Shown: positions 12,631 through 22,870 of the stretch, in pieces | Layout of the letters: each line of letters opens with the position of its first letter | How positions within the stretch are numbered: the first letter of the stretch is position 1 | DNA from: Bryum argenteum | Lineage: Eukaryota > Streptophyta > Bryopsida > Bryales > Bryaceae | DNA: 64,000 nt | Direction: 5' to 3' | NCBI GenBank assembly: GCA_037043015.1 | Contig: CM073325.1 | Coordinates: 19,447,001-19,511,000, forward strand | The notes under the pieces: model-generated | What the model saw: the letters and a program-made list of their open reading frames with translations, nothing else | Told to the model about the DNA's origin: nothing | Database searches by the model: none | Translations under genes and position numbers: made by a program

Positions 12631-14880
12631 TTGTTGTTGCTGCGGGGAAACATGATCCGCCGCAGGTGGAGACAGAGCCTCGTTCGGGGCGTCGATGACG
12701 AACTCATTGTCGTCTACGAGGGCCGCCTCGTTTGGGGCGCTCATGTCGTACACGTCGTCCTCTTGGAGAGCCTCCTCATTTGTTGCGCTGATGTCGTTTG
12801 CGTCGTCCTCCAGGAGGGCCGCCGAATCAACAAAGAACTTCCTTCGTGTGTATAGTACGCCTGCAATGCCGATTGAGCCCTCTGAACTTCCCTACATGAA
12901 GGAGCGGGAGATGTCGGATGCCGGCCGATAAGGGCAGGAACGGATTGCGAAGGACTCTGAGGGGCACGAGACGGAGGAATCTGCTCCACGACGATCACCT
13001 CTTCCTCCGGGGCGTTTTGCAAATCAACCTGCATCGTGGTCGCAGCACATGCAGGCAGATCTGCTGTAGTATCAGGAGGCGGCGCTGACACGGTGACAAT
13101 GTGTCGGCCGGCAGCCGATACAGGAGAAGGGATAAGTGTAACAGTCGATTCAGGTGGAGCCGTCGGCGTGGTTGCAGGTGTGAGTGACAAAGGAGTAAGA
13201 TCAATCTCATCCAGCACTTCCTGAATGCTAACACCAGAGGCGGGACGTCGTCCAGGGTTGGCAGGCTCGCGAGACGAGACTGAGGGACCAACGTCGGTCT
13301 CCATATCCTCGGAAGACGACGGTGGAAGCTCGACCCTATCCAGGTTTAGTCCCTTCGCACGTTGGACTGCCAACTTGACATGGTCCTGACTTCTGACGAA
13401 CTCGATCACGGACCTCCCATTTCTCTGCAAGACCATGAATAAGAGTAAGAGACAGAAGGGAACCAAACAAGTACTGGTAAACGAATAAGGTGAAATAGAC
13501 ATATATTAGAAGGTGTCGGCTGGCAGCCGATAGAAAGCAAAGGAGAGGATGCCTTACCAATCCAAGCTCGGTGACGTTTCCGCCACCCCAGACGTTGATG
13601 ACGGTGACCTTCTTCGCGGTGAGAGTTGGCTTCAGCAACTTCTCGAGCGTCTCATGGTCGACACCGCAGAACCCCCCGTTCCAATCGACAGCACTTTCAG
13701 GAGATGCCTGGAACCAATCGACTGGCTTGGCGATTCCAGTATACTTCCTGAAAGTAGTCCAACGATCATCATCCCCGCGTACCTTTGGGTACGTCATGTT
13801 GAGCGTAACAAGCGGGGAAGATTCCGTCACCGTCTTCTTGAACCCTCCCCGAAGACACGGCTTGTAATAGACCGTCTGGACATACCACTCCGTATCTTCG
13901 GTTGTCCAGACAGCACAAAGAAGATCTCGTTGCTTCGCTCTCATGATGAACAACATCGGGATTGGATAGAGAGGCCGAGTCGGAGTGTCGTCGTCAGCGT
14001 CCATCGTGAGGTCCTGATCCGTGAGTGGGACCTTCAACCGTTCCGCGAGCGCACGAAGCTCCGACCTACTGGTAGGAACCGAGACTCCGCCATGACTGTA
14101 CCCGAAGTAGACGATTAGGAGTGGGTCCTTTGCAATGCCGGCATGGCCAACAGCTGCGTCGATCTCGTGCAAGACGTCTGCAACTGTGTCCGCGAATTTG
14201 CACTCGAAATGGGCCTTCTCGGAATCGACCTCCTCCGTCGTAACCTCGACCTGAGAATACGCTTGCAAGATGGTGCTGAATATGGGCGGCGCAACACCGT
14301 TCTTCGACTTGTCAGTCGTCGGATTCATTGCGCTGGCGCGTCCATTAAGCCATTCATTTCCATCCGTGAATTTCTTCAGGTCTGTCCAGATGTTGCGAAC
14401 GACACTCGGGGTGAAATGGTGCTCCTTCGCCAACTTGTCCCACTCTGAATCTAGGTATGGCGACCAGTTCGCATCCTTGCACGGAAGCGGATGCCTATTG
14501 AGCTGATACATAAGCTCGTTCATAATTACCCGGTCGAGCTTCTTGTCGCGGCACCAATCCGGCAGTGTGAGTCTGTCCTTCGTCCTGTTGTTGGCCTTGA
14601 TGCAGACACGATTTGCGATCACCTCCGCTGCAAGCTCTTCAAGGTCGTAGTCACGGAGACCGAGTGTGGGGACAAGGTCAGTCTTCGTAATGTTCGAGAT
14701 TGGCGTCCGCTTGATCAGTCCCGGCTCCTTGTCGTCGTCGCCAATGAGTTCACCTGCTTCCCAGGCATTGAAGACCTCAATCCAAGTATTCCAGGCCTTG
14801 TCACCCACGAATACTAAGGGGAGCTTTGTGGACACCTTCTCGTTCACGAAGTGCGCCATGACTTGCGCCTTCGCAGCCTG
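12631..14880 (-). CDS. two-exon ORF with a DNA-methyltransferase-like motif and a Pro/Thr-rich tail
   Basis: Exon 14880-13557 opens after an acceptor (TTCTTCAG) and encodes about 440 residues without a stop. A GT-AG intron (13556-13432, containing one palindrome) joins it in frame to an exon running to about 12.63 kb. Across the junction the protein reads VINVWGGGNVTELGL then RNGRSVIEFVRSQDHVKLAV. That resembles the C-terminal AdoMet-binding motif (FxGxG...LGRxxIGxE...A) of beta-class DNA amino-methyltransferases. A possible, weak motif IV (KDPLLIVYFGYSH) lies about 175 residues upstream, the order expected for that class, but it is not a clean DPPY. The downstream exon is low-complexity with acidic repeats (ALLEDDAND, EALQEDDVYD, AALVDDNEF) and has a frame uncertainty near 12.85 kb. 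The first in-exon ATG is at 14859. Family assignment is inference; it may simply be an unknown transposon protein. Confidence 0.5.
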
Positions 14881-14921
14881 AAGAACAACCATAAAGCATT
14901 AGTTGTATGAAGGCAAGAAGA

Positions 14922-14950
14922 AGAGCTATCGGCTGGCAGCCGATAGCTCT
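14922..14950. repeat. perfect 29-base palindrome
   Basis: The best-preserved member of the dispersed family: two 14-base arms (AGAGCTATCGGCTG and its reverse complement) around a single central G. It sits in the intron 14881-15006 together with a second, slightly degraded copy 14 bases away. In RNA of either strand it would fold into a long stable stem. Confidence 0.95.
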
Positions 14951-15006
14951 AGATTAAAGAAATGTGTCGGCTGCCGGCCGATAGATAAAGCAGAGGGTAA
15001 CCATAC

Positions 15007-15491
15007 CTCGAAGGCCGGCGACGGCTTCCCGCCTCCCTTGTGTGGCTCGGGGCACCGAGACGCTTCCATGCCGCCTCCCGAGTTCGCAAGACGATCGGAA
15101 GTTCTCTTTGGCGACCTTCTCTACGATATTGAGATTGAGGGTTCGACACCTCACAAGATCGATGGGGTCCTTGAGAACACCGGGATGATCTCGACCGAGA
15201 AGCTCCTTCTTGGCATCCGATCCTCGGGTACTCGTCCGCCAACTCGCGGCAGTCGTCATCGTATCGACCACCACCGATGATATACCGGTGGACGGTAGGG
15301 TGTTGCCACCAGGGGATTTTCGGGCGGTGTCGAGTGCGTGTCGTTTAGCTTCCACATATCCAACTCCCCTGGCATGGAATCCATCACGCCCATCATCCGT
15401 GATCGGTTTCAAGTGGTTCCCGTTTAAGCGGGATACCATGGATCTCGAGGCTTCTTCCGGATCGCCCGTAGCCCTTGTAGATGGCCTTCAC
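15007..15491 (-). pseudogene. internal exon of the palindrome-marked gene, frame unclear
   Basis: It is bounded by an acceptor (GTTCTTCGCAG, exon start 15491) and a donor (GTATGG at 15006). No single frame stays open through the whole exon in a convincing way: one frame is open in the lower two thirds, another in the first part. The intron on its 3' side carries two palindromes and that on its 5' side one. I read it as a degraded middle exon between the N-terminal ORF and the methyltransferase-like exon. Confidence 0.35.
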
Positions 15492-15608
15492 CTGCGAAGA
15501 ACATAACAAATGAACAATCATGAATCGAGATGATCGAGAGGATGTATCGGCCGCCACCGATACGTCTGTGAGCGTAACCTCATAAGAGCGGTGAGAAAAT
15601 CAAAATAC

Positions 15609-16407
15609 CTGGCCCCAGACGATCTTTCGCGATGCGTCTGCATTTGAGCTCGTCCGGAGCGATGTGTAGCTTCTCGCTAGGAATAACCCCGGTGACCTCC
15701 GCTTCTTGTAGGGGAAGAGGTGACCAAGACCCGTCTCCAATGCCTTGTAGATTGCGTCGATCTCGACGTCCTTCATCTTCAAGGTCATTTGGTTGCCCTT
15801 AGACAGGGCCTCGTCTAAGGAATACTCGATGGCATCCTTAGTCGATTTCGCCCGTCTCTTGGGCTTGCTGGGATCTTGTGACCCCTGGACGTCTTCATCG
15901 CCGTCATCGCCAAGATCGACCATCTCTGCTGCAGGTCGCTTCTTCTTTGAAGGAGTTGGCTTCCTCTTCGACGACGACGGAGCCACAGCCGCTGCAGCAT
16001 TGATGGCGTTGTTAATAGCCAACCTTGCGTAATCGATAGCGGACCACGCGTCCATGAACTCCTCGATGGTAGCAGGCGCAACTCCATTGAAGGTCATGCC
16101 CTGCTTATTCGCCGGCTCACCGCAAACCGCCTCAGTGCATTGTCTCCACGGCATTGATACGGCGATGTAGTCGGTCGGGGCACATGGATCTCTCAGGGCC
16201 GGTAGGCTTATGAGAATGTCGACGTGCTCCACATTCTCCAGAATTTCGAGCACATCACCGTACCCAGGGATCATATTACCCTCAGAGAGTGCACGAGCAA
16301 GCAATCTCGATTCGCTGGCTGGGGAGGACTCTCCAGCATAGTCCCCACTGCTGGATGACTGGATTAACGGCCCATACTGCACGCGGGACGATGTCTCCAT
16401 ACTTGAC
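15609..16407 (-). CDS. N-terminal ORF of the palindrome-marked gene, with a basic linker
   Basis: An open frame of about 265 residues runs from a likely ATG at about 16407 (MSSMETSS) to a donor at 15608. An acceptor at 16460 suggests an upstream exon or leader. The protein starts Ser-rich, has a hydrophobic/acidic stretch around VLEILENVEHVDILISLP, then an Ala-rich helix and a lysine-rich nuclear-localisation-like linker (KRKPTPSKKKRPAAEMVDLG and KPKRRAKSTKD). I do not recognise a domain. The basic linker suggests nuclear location. Base composition and strand match the rest of the block. Confidence 0.45.
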
Positions 16408-16899
16408 ATCCGTGTGTGCAAGTTCCACACCAAGCAGTCTAGCTAGGGCTGGTGGTTTTCTGCAGAATAAACACATGTGAGGGTATATTAGTAAACGCCG
16501 AAGAACGTACATTATCGTATATCAAGAACGAATTTCTTATCTACCGCCAAACCGATAACAACCATGGTATCGGCCGCCACCGATAGCGACAATGCACAAA
16601 TATTCGGTAGCGACATCGCAATAGTTACGATGATAGTCTAATGCCCTACAGCAAATAGCATGCTATCGGCTGCCAGCCAACAGAATAGAAGCTATCGGCT
16701 GCCAGCCGATACACAAGGCAGTGTAAGGCGCTAAGGCAGAGGAGCTACTAACGACCCGCGAGTACACTAAGCATTACAAGAGAACAGGCTACAGCAAATG
16801 GGCTATCGGCTGCCAGCCGACACACAAAGCACAGCGTTCTAAGTTAATACATCACGCGAGCTATTTGGCGGTGAAATGATTTCATAAGCTATCATTTGG

Positions 16900-17400
16900 C
16901 GGTAACATTTCACAATAATAATATAATATAATGTTACAACATTGTCGACACAATTACTAATTAGTATAAGAGTTTGTAAATAGTGTGGACAACACTATAT
17001 ATCATATCAAGTAGACTAACAAGAAGGAAGGATAAAAACGGATTTCCAAGTGAGGGCTTTGACTCTCTGTACTTTTTAGTCTTTTGCGCTAAAGCAGCAA
17101 AAGACTATTATAACCATGTTGTTCGTGAACTTCTTTCCAAAGGTGTGATTGGTAAACCTTTCAAGGGTTGTGATTGGTTAACCTTTTAATGATTGTGATT
17201 GAACGACCTTGAATGATCATAATATGGTTAATTGGGCTCTTACGGGTTAACCCTAAAACGTTGGAGCCCATCATCTTGAATGGAGCCCATTATCATGAAT
17301 GAGGGGGAGTTGGGAAGATAATTTTGGATCAAAATACATTGTCTATCTTCCAGTATCAGATCTCAAATTCATTTATCGCATATTGTGTCCGCTTCAACGT
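16900..17400. other. AT-rich edge of the palindrome block, no gene
   Basis: The palindromes stop at 16821 and the composition turns AT-rich. At 17244-17260 there is a CGGGTTAACCCTAAAACG string resembling two TTAA/CCC element ends back to back. No reading frame is credible. Confidence 0.4.
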
Positions 17401-17407
17401 TCTAGGA

Positions 17408-18131
17408 TTAATCCTTAAACACCCATGGGGGTCTGAAACGGGCAGCCCAAAATTGGATCACAACATCTTTTGGACTTGGGCATCATAAATAGTGCACTTT
17501 TTGATGAATGAACCAATAATGAGGAGCTTCCAACCTCCTACAGGGTATGTACAACCCCAACCTACCTACCACAATCCTTCCAAAGCACAAATTCACTCAT
17601 ACAAAGTGTGAATTGAATTGTAAAATATCACTTTTTGAATGCATCATAAGACGGTAATGAAGTCGACATCAAAATATAAGTGAAAAGTGGAGTACAATGC
17701 TACAGAGCAGATTCTGTTGGAGAAAAGCCCCGGGCTTTTTTGGGCGTTTAAAGGTTAAAGACTTAACCCTTAAACGCCTGAGCGGCCCCGAGGGGGCCGT
17801 TTCCAACAGAATCTCCTCTATAGCCCTCAAACACAATAACTTTTCACTTATATTTTGATGTCAAACTGGTCACCTTCTTCTCATGCATTCAAAAAGTGAA
17901 ATTTTAGAATTCAAATCACAATTTGTATGAGTGGTTTTGTGCTTTGAAAGGATTGTGGTAGGTAGGCTGGGGTTGTATAATACTTGTAGGAGGTTGCAAG
18001 CTCATCATTGATTGGATCATTCATGATGCCCAAGTTCAAAAAGTGCACTATTCATGATGCCCAAGTGCAAAAGATGCTGTGATCCAATACTGGGCTGCCC
18101 AAATCCGTATAGCTAGGCGTTTAAGGGTTAA
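17408..18131. mobile_element. head-to-head pair of TTAA-flanked, CCC...GGG-ended small elements (piggyBac-like MITEs)
   Basis: The outer ends are TTAATCCTTAAACACC (17408) and GGCGTTTAAGGGTTAA (ending 18131). The inner ends are GGCGTTTAAAGGTTAA (about 17743-17759) and TTAACCCTTAAACGCC (about 17763-17778), separated by only four bases. The two halves (about 352 and 369 bp) are inverted copies of each other over their whole length, sharing phrases such as GGGCAGCCCA, TTGGATCACA and CCACAATCCTTYCAAAGCAC. TTAA flanks with CCC/GGG termini are the hallmark of piggyBac-type insertion. The unit may be two elements inserted head to head or one fold-back element. No coding capacity. Confidence 0.7.
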
Positions 18132-18473
18132 GATACTACGTACGTAGTGAGTTTTCTTACGTATTGGTGCCATCCAATAGTCCAAAGCTCTAAAAAGTAG
18201 GACTGACACAGATTGTTATAAAGTGTGTACGTTGAATAATTTTGCCATCACATGCATTTGAAAATGGAGCACTAACTCTTGAACGTGTGGACAAGACTAT
18301 TGCAAATAGTTCCTGTCTCACTATTGGACATCAATTGGGTTGCAGTTTGAGTTGAAATACTTTGCTTGTGATTGCATAAGAATCTCACCAGGACTTGTTC
18401 GGTGTGCCTGAGCCACTACAATACAATACTTCAAAGGGCCACTGTTCCTACACCATAAAAAAGGTTCCAGATG

Positions 18474-19096
18474 TTAACCCCTAAATGGTTTGACTCATTT
18501 GTGGGAAAAAAAACACATTCTTAAAGAAAGTGTCATTGATGAAAACAAAAATAAGTTATACAGATCTCAGTGGTACAATCTTGTACTCCCTCTGTCCCAT
18601 TATGATTTTCTGGTAGGTTCTCTCAAATCTACCTTTGGAGGTAGATTTGAGAGAACCTACCGGAAAATCATAATGGGACAGAGGGAGTAGTAAACATACT
18701 CTACATTATGTCAGTATGACAGCCTGCATATGAAGAAATTATGGCTCTTCGATCTTTCTGTCCTCCATCCAAAATATTGCTTTTTGACGTTCAGCACGAT
18801 TAGGGGTTTAGATTGATTCTAGTGGCCATTGGAATATTTAAAAAACTTAACCCCAAGAAGTCCAAATCGGGTCCATTCAAAAACTGTGTTGTTTCACAAA
18901 AACTGAAACTTTGACTTGATATATCTCAAGATCCATACGGTGAAACTTTATTAATATTTGTACTTGATGTAAATAATAATTATACACAATATCCTATGGT
19001 TGGATTTTCCAAAATTAAACTCAGAAAGAATTTGTTCACGGATTTCAGATATGGTCGTTTAGAGGGTCTCTGTAAAGCTTCTCCTTTAGGGGTTAA
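18474..19096. mobile_element. TTAA-flanked element with CCCCTAAA...TTTAGGGG ends
   Basis: It opens TTAACCCCTAAATGG at 18474 and closes CCTTTAGGGGTTAA at 19096, so an 8-base terminal inverted repeat is framed by TTAA on both sides. Length is 623 bp. A further TTAACCCCAAGAAGTCC string at 18847 matches the end type of the element at 54571-55062, hinting at nesting. A Stowaway-type hairpin is inserted inside (18586-18687). No coding capacity. Confidence 0.55.
18586..18687. mobile_element. Stowaway-like MITE, almost perfect 102-bp hairpin
   Basis: It is flanked by TA duplications (18584-18585 and 18688-18689). Ends are CTCCCTCTGTCCC and GGGACAGAGGGAG, the Stowaway/Tc1-mariner terminal signature. 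The arms are complementary for about 48 bases with a very short loop, differing at about one position. Such high arm identity suggests recent formation or a source of hairpin small RNA. Confidence 0.9.
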
Positions 19097-19429
19097 AGGG
19101 TTATGAGAAGTTTTACTACACAAGAGTGGTATATAAAGATTAGTGTTATTTACCCATTACACTATTACTCAAATCTTTTGAGATTAATGTTCAACTTGGG
19201 CTGCTATTGGAAGCAGTACTCATTTTCTCTTCTTCAAGCTAATAATTGCACCACTTGAAATTACTTTCTTCCCGTCTCCATAATTCTCTACAGGCCGATG
19301 GGTGATATGCTGCCTCTAATTTCATATTTGAAATCAGTACCGTCTAAATGACCACAAGACCTCTAAATTGGAAAGAACCAAATCTCATGCTAGTAGGGCC
19401 CACAAGCACATATGGTTTATAATGCTTTC

Positions 19430-19835
19430 TAAGAGCATCTCCACCAGACGCCTTGGCACGTCGTGGCACGCCTTGGAGAGCCCCTGTGAGGCCACTGTAG
19501 CTCCAAATGGTCCCCACCAACAGGATGATTGAGGCCAAATGACCTTGAGGGCCTCCATACAAGTAGCGCGCCACGCAAAATGAGCATTCCTCTCCAATGC
19601 CACTTTAAGCCACTGTAGCTCTCAAGATTCTCTCCCAGTCAAACTTTATCCTCAACCATGGCTCCCTCTCTCTCCTCCCCGCATGCACGTCTCTGTAGAA
19701 GTCCCTCTCCTGTAGATCTTCCCGGGTTCCGGGTTTGTTAGGGCCTTGGTGGGGCACCAGCCTCAGGCCGGCCTGCGGCCATGGCAAGCTGCCAGTTGCG
19801 GGGAGGCCCGGGCCCGCAACTGGTGGAGATGCTCT
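19430..19835. mobile_element. hAT-like MITE with GAGCATCTCCACCAG ends
   Basis: Left end reads TAAGAGCATCTCCACCAG and right end CTGGTGGAGATGCTCTA, a terminal inverted repeat of about 16 bases of the kind common in plant hAT-derived MITEs. Flanks ATGCTTTC and ATGAGTTT could be a decayed 8-base duplication. The interior is GC-rich and repeats the phrase GCCACTGTAGCTC twice. No protein. Confidence 0.6.
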
Positions 19836-19839
19836 AATG

Positions 19840-22510
19840 AGTTTGGTTGTAGTGTGACACTACATGTGCACTTGTGGAGTGTAAGCGAATCAAGTGTTCA
19901 CTAATGTGTTGCGATTAATGTGTTGTTGTGTACTAGTGTAGTAAGAGCATGCTGATTGAATTGCAAGACTTTTAGAGTGTTCGGTGTGGAAGGGGGCTCC
20001 TGCAGAAGGTCGTTGCTGCGCATGCTAGGGCCGTCGTTCAGCATTGCTTGCTATTTGGTGCTTGTTGTTTGGCATGTATCCTTGCTTGTTGCATGTTAAG
20101 AGTCACCAAGACATACCAATTACTGATCTTTAAGAGCAGTGGCGTCTATATGTTGCCATAGAGGTGGAGAAATGGCCTCAACGTTGTTGTAAAGGTGGTA
20201 ACCAACATAAGCACTCCTTCTGGTGTTGCATTTGGAAACTATATGGAGAGCAGAGGAGAGCTCAGAAAGCTGCGGCTTTGAGGTTTCGCTTTTACTCAAC
20301 TTTATGTTGTTTTGAATTTCTTTGCTCTTTATCTCCTCTCTAGTTTCTTTGAAGAGAAATAGGTAATTAGAGTTTATTTAAGAAATTATGTGCAAGTGTA
20401 TTCATTAGGCTTTTATTGTTCTTGGTTTACCACTTGTCAAAGAGTTTGAGAGGGTTTTTGGTTTAAGTTTTTAGTGGACTCAAGTAGAGCCTCATGCTTG
20501 TTTCTTTCACAACATGAGAGTTTGATAGTGGTAGTGGAATGTCAAGCGCACACCTCATTTCCCATGGCCTGCGGATGCCCAACGCAATCTCAACTTTGAT
20601 TAAGAGCAATGCACCGTTGTCAACTAAACTTTGAGAAGATCGTACTTAATTAGAGCTTGAGAGCGCCCATTTCATAGAGTAAAGCTTGATGATAGAGCCC
20701 TTGAGTTCTAAATCAGAAATTCCTCTATATTTTTTTACGCCATAGCACGGCTCATGTTTGCTACAATTCTCTTGAAAATGGCTTCAAGAAAAGAGCATAG
20801 CCAAAGCGCTCTCAACAAGACCCTAGACCATGTTGTACAAGAGAAGATGCGGCCTTTATACTTGAATGCCACTCCAAAGATCGTGGTGGCATTCAGTGGC
20901 ATGCTCTACGTGTTCTACACGTGCCTGCTCTTCTAATGGCTCCCCTGCTTCCTTAGTCTGGTAACAACCCCTCCCCCCCCTCATGAGAGCTTCGAGCCAC
21001 CCATGGGCTGAAGTGCATACTGTGGACGTGGGTGTTTTTCCATGCAATATTTTATCAAGCCCACTCATCATCACAAGTGAGCCGTGTAGCATATGACTGC
21101 AACCAATTGTGGCAGCTAGTGGAAGATTCCAGTTGAAGACAATGGGGATGAATAGCTTTCACATATAAGTGAGTGTTGCAGAGATCTATTTCGCACACCC
21201 TCAGCCACCACAGATTTGAGAAATGCATTTTCATGAAGACATTCACAGTCATGCGTTGCTTGTGGAAAGCAAAAATTAATCCCACGCCATGAGCAGCTCA
21301 GTCCAAAGCCCCGGGGGGGGCCAGAAATCCAACTCTCCAGAGAGTATGCTCCAATGAGTAGCTTGCAGCAGTGTCTTGGTGGTCCCTAGCTTGTCATCTA
21401 ATATTTGGTGTTATGCCATCAGTGGGTGGTTTTATTGGCTTTACCTTCCGTATGGGTGTATGATGACTGCAGTATCAAAGTATGATTTCTTTACTTTGGC
21501 TACCACTCAAGCCTACTTTACTGCCTCAAAGCTGAGAAAAAATGACAATGCACTTTGAGGATATTGCGCGAAGAGTGTGCATGGAAGAGTGCGCGACCAT
21601 CATGGTACTGAATCTTTTGTGTGCAATGAAGTCTCACCACTTTGAAAACATAGGCAACAATTCTTGTCCCTATTGTAAGTCAATAGTAGCCATGTTGGCA
21701 TGGACGTCCTATTTGAAACATGGTAATGATGTTGACTAATGTCGCGTGATGCTCATTTGGGTTACTTTGTATGTTCGCTTTACGTGGTGAGTCGAGGTTG
21801 TAAAGTTGTCATTTCGTTTACACTATGAAAAAGTTTGCGTACACCTTCAAAAATCATGATGCCATTAGTCAAATTTTTTGTACACGTATATGGGCATATC
21901 ATCAAGGGTAGGTCAAACGAGCATTTTATTCACGCCAACCCCACAAGGGTTTGGTGTTCATATTTATTTATTTATTTACTCGTATATACATTTGAAAACT
22001 GAACTTTCATTGTGGTACTAATGTTGTTGATGTAAAGAATGAATTCCAAGATTGTATCTTTCTAAGTAGTATAGATAGTTGCTTGCTTGATAAAAAAAAA
22101 GTCATTAAAAGTTCAAAGTTATAGCAAACCCAAATCAATTAGTACGGCTACCCATTACATATCATCTTCAAGGTAACCTGGGCTGAATTGGATGATGAAA
22201 AGTTGGTAACCTGCCATTGACTAGCGTATATGTGATCATGAGCACCAAGAGCACACTAAATATGTGAACAGGAAGAGGTGCATGATAATGCGATGGGAAT
22301 CCCTTGCATGAAATTATTATGATAAACTTAAGGAAACCACTGAACATGCACTAACAGGGGTTGCTGTTACTTGCTTCACAAGCAATCTAATGCATGACTT
22401 TCAGCTTCACAAGTCATTTTGATTGTGTTGAGGAGAACATAGTGATTAAATTGATTGCAAAGTACGATTAATTTGGAAATTGAGCTCACAATTCAAACAA
22501 GGTGAGCTTA
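19840..22510. other. intergenic DNA, no supported gene
   Basis: Short frames occur but none has biased composition or a recognisable domain. Short homopolymer runs of C (about 20968) and G (about 21311) are present. I see nothing else. Confidence 0.4.
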
Positions 22511-22515
22511 CGATG

Positions 22516-22870
22516 CTATCTCCCAAATCTCATTAACACCTCTAGAATGGAGGTTGTGAAGCATGCCTGAAAATGGGGAGAAGAGGGGGTATGGGAGGGG
22601 TCCAACTGGAGGGGTCTTGGGGGTGGGAAGTCTTGGGGGCGGGAGTCTTGGGGGTGGGGAGTCTTGGGGGCGGGAGTCTTGGGGGAGCGGATTTACCCCA
22701 TATTGTTTGTAGCTGCTTCATTACCTGAGAAAGTACAAGAGGATTGGGGGCTGTACTCAAAGAATAAAATCCTAATATTAAGTGTACTCATGGGGTCCAT
22801 GTGGCAAGAAAGGCCCAACATTAATCAATTAACGCAAAACCAAGTGAAGGCCACTATGCAACAACACCTC
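22516..22870 (+). repeat. dispersed repeat copy 1 with G-rich minisatellite core
   Basis: Homologous along its length to 31646-32030. Shared phrases include TATCTCCCAAA, GGGTATGGGAGGGGT, TTTAYCCCATAT, GGGGTCCATGTGGCAAGAAAG and GCAACAWCTCAAC. The core (22611-22688) is an irregular array of about five units on GTCTTGGGGGCGGGA. The family is unknown to me; no ends are defined. Confidence 0.75.

Larger units (their letters stand above)
4329..16821. repeat. dispersed near-palindrome, consensus TATCGGCTGGCAGCCGATA, at least 14 copies
   Basis: Copies lie at about 4329-4347, 4523-4542, 5741-5759, 12466-12484, 13101-13121, 13513-13532, 14922-14950, 14964-14984, 15543-15563, 16567-16586, 16662-16681, 16691-16712 and 16802-16821, with a half copy near 12918. 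The outer arms TATCGG/CCGATA are constant and the centre varies (CTGGCAG, CTGCCAG, CTGCCGG, CCGCCAC, CTCGCAG). Those at 13513, 14922, 14964, 15543 and 12466 fall inside introns I can place from GT-AG sites. Those at 4523, 4329 and 5741 follow the ends of the HAD domains. Four lie upstream of the first visible exon. Only the 13101 copy is in apparent coding sequence. Confidence 0.9.
4250..16900 (-). other. palindrome-marked multi-gene block, possibly a large mobile element
   Basis: This stretch is set apart by base composition (more GC than the flanks), by all its exons lying on the minus strand, and by at least 14 copies of a near-palindrome on TATCGGCTGGCAGCCGATA that I did not see outside it. 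A second short motif, TTTGGCGGT, occurs near 5353, 16864 and 16896, and inverted near 16545. The gene order in transcription direction is: N-terminal low-complexity ORF (15.6-16.4 kb), second exon (15.0-15.5 kb), methyltransferase-like exon (13.6-14.9 kb), Pro/Thr-rich exon (12.6-13.4 kb), HAD domain A (11.6-12.2 kb), and HAD domain B (4.56-5.22 kb). I found no convincing terminal inverted repeats or target duplication, so the edges are approximate. It could be a large DNA transposon carrying host-type genes or a decayed lineage-specific gene family. Confidence 0.5.

Noticed and set aside
13549-14118. 189-codon plus-strand frame
   Set aside because: Antisense of the methyltransferase-like exon; the minus frame is longer, has splice sites and continues in frame across an intron.
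4329-16821. CRISPR-like array
   Set aside because: Palindromes are irregularly spaced by hundreds to thousands of bases with no spacers, in a plant nuclear context.
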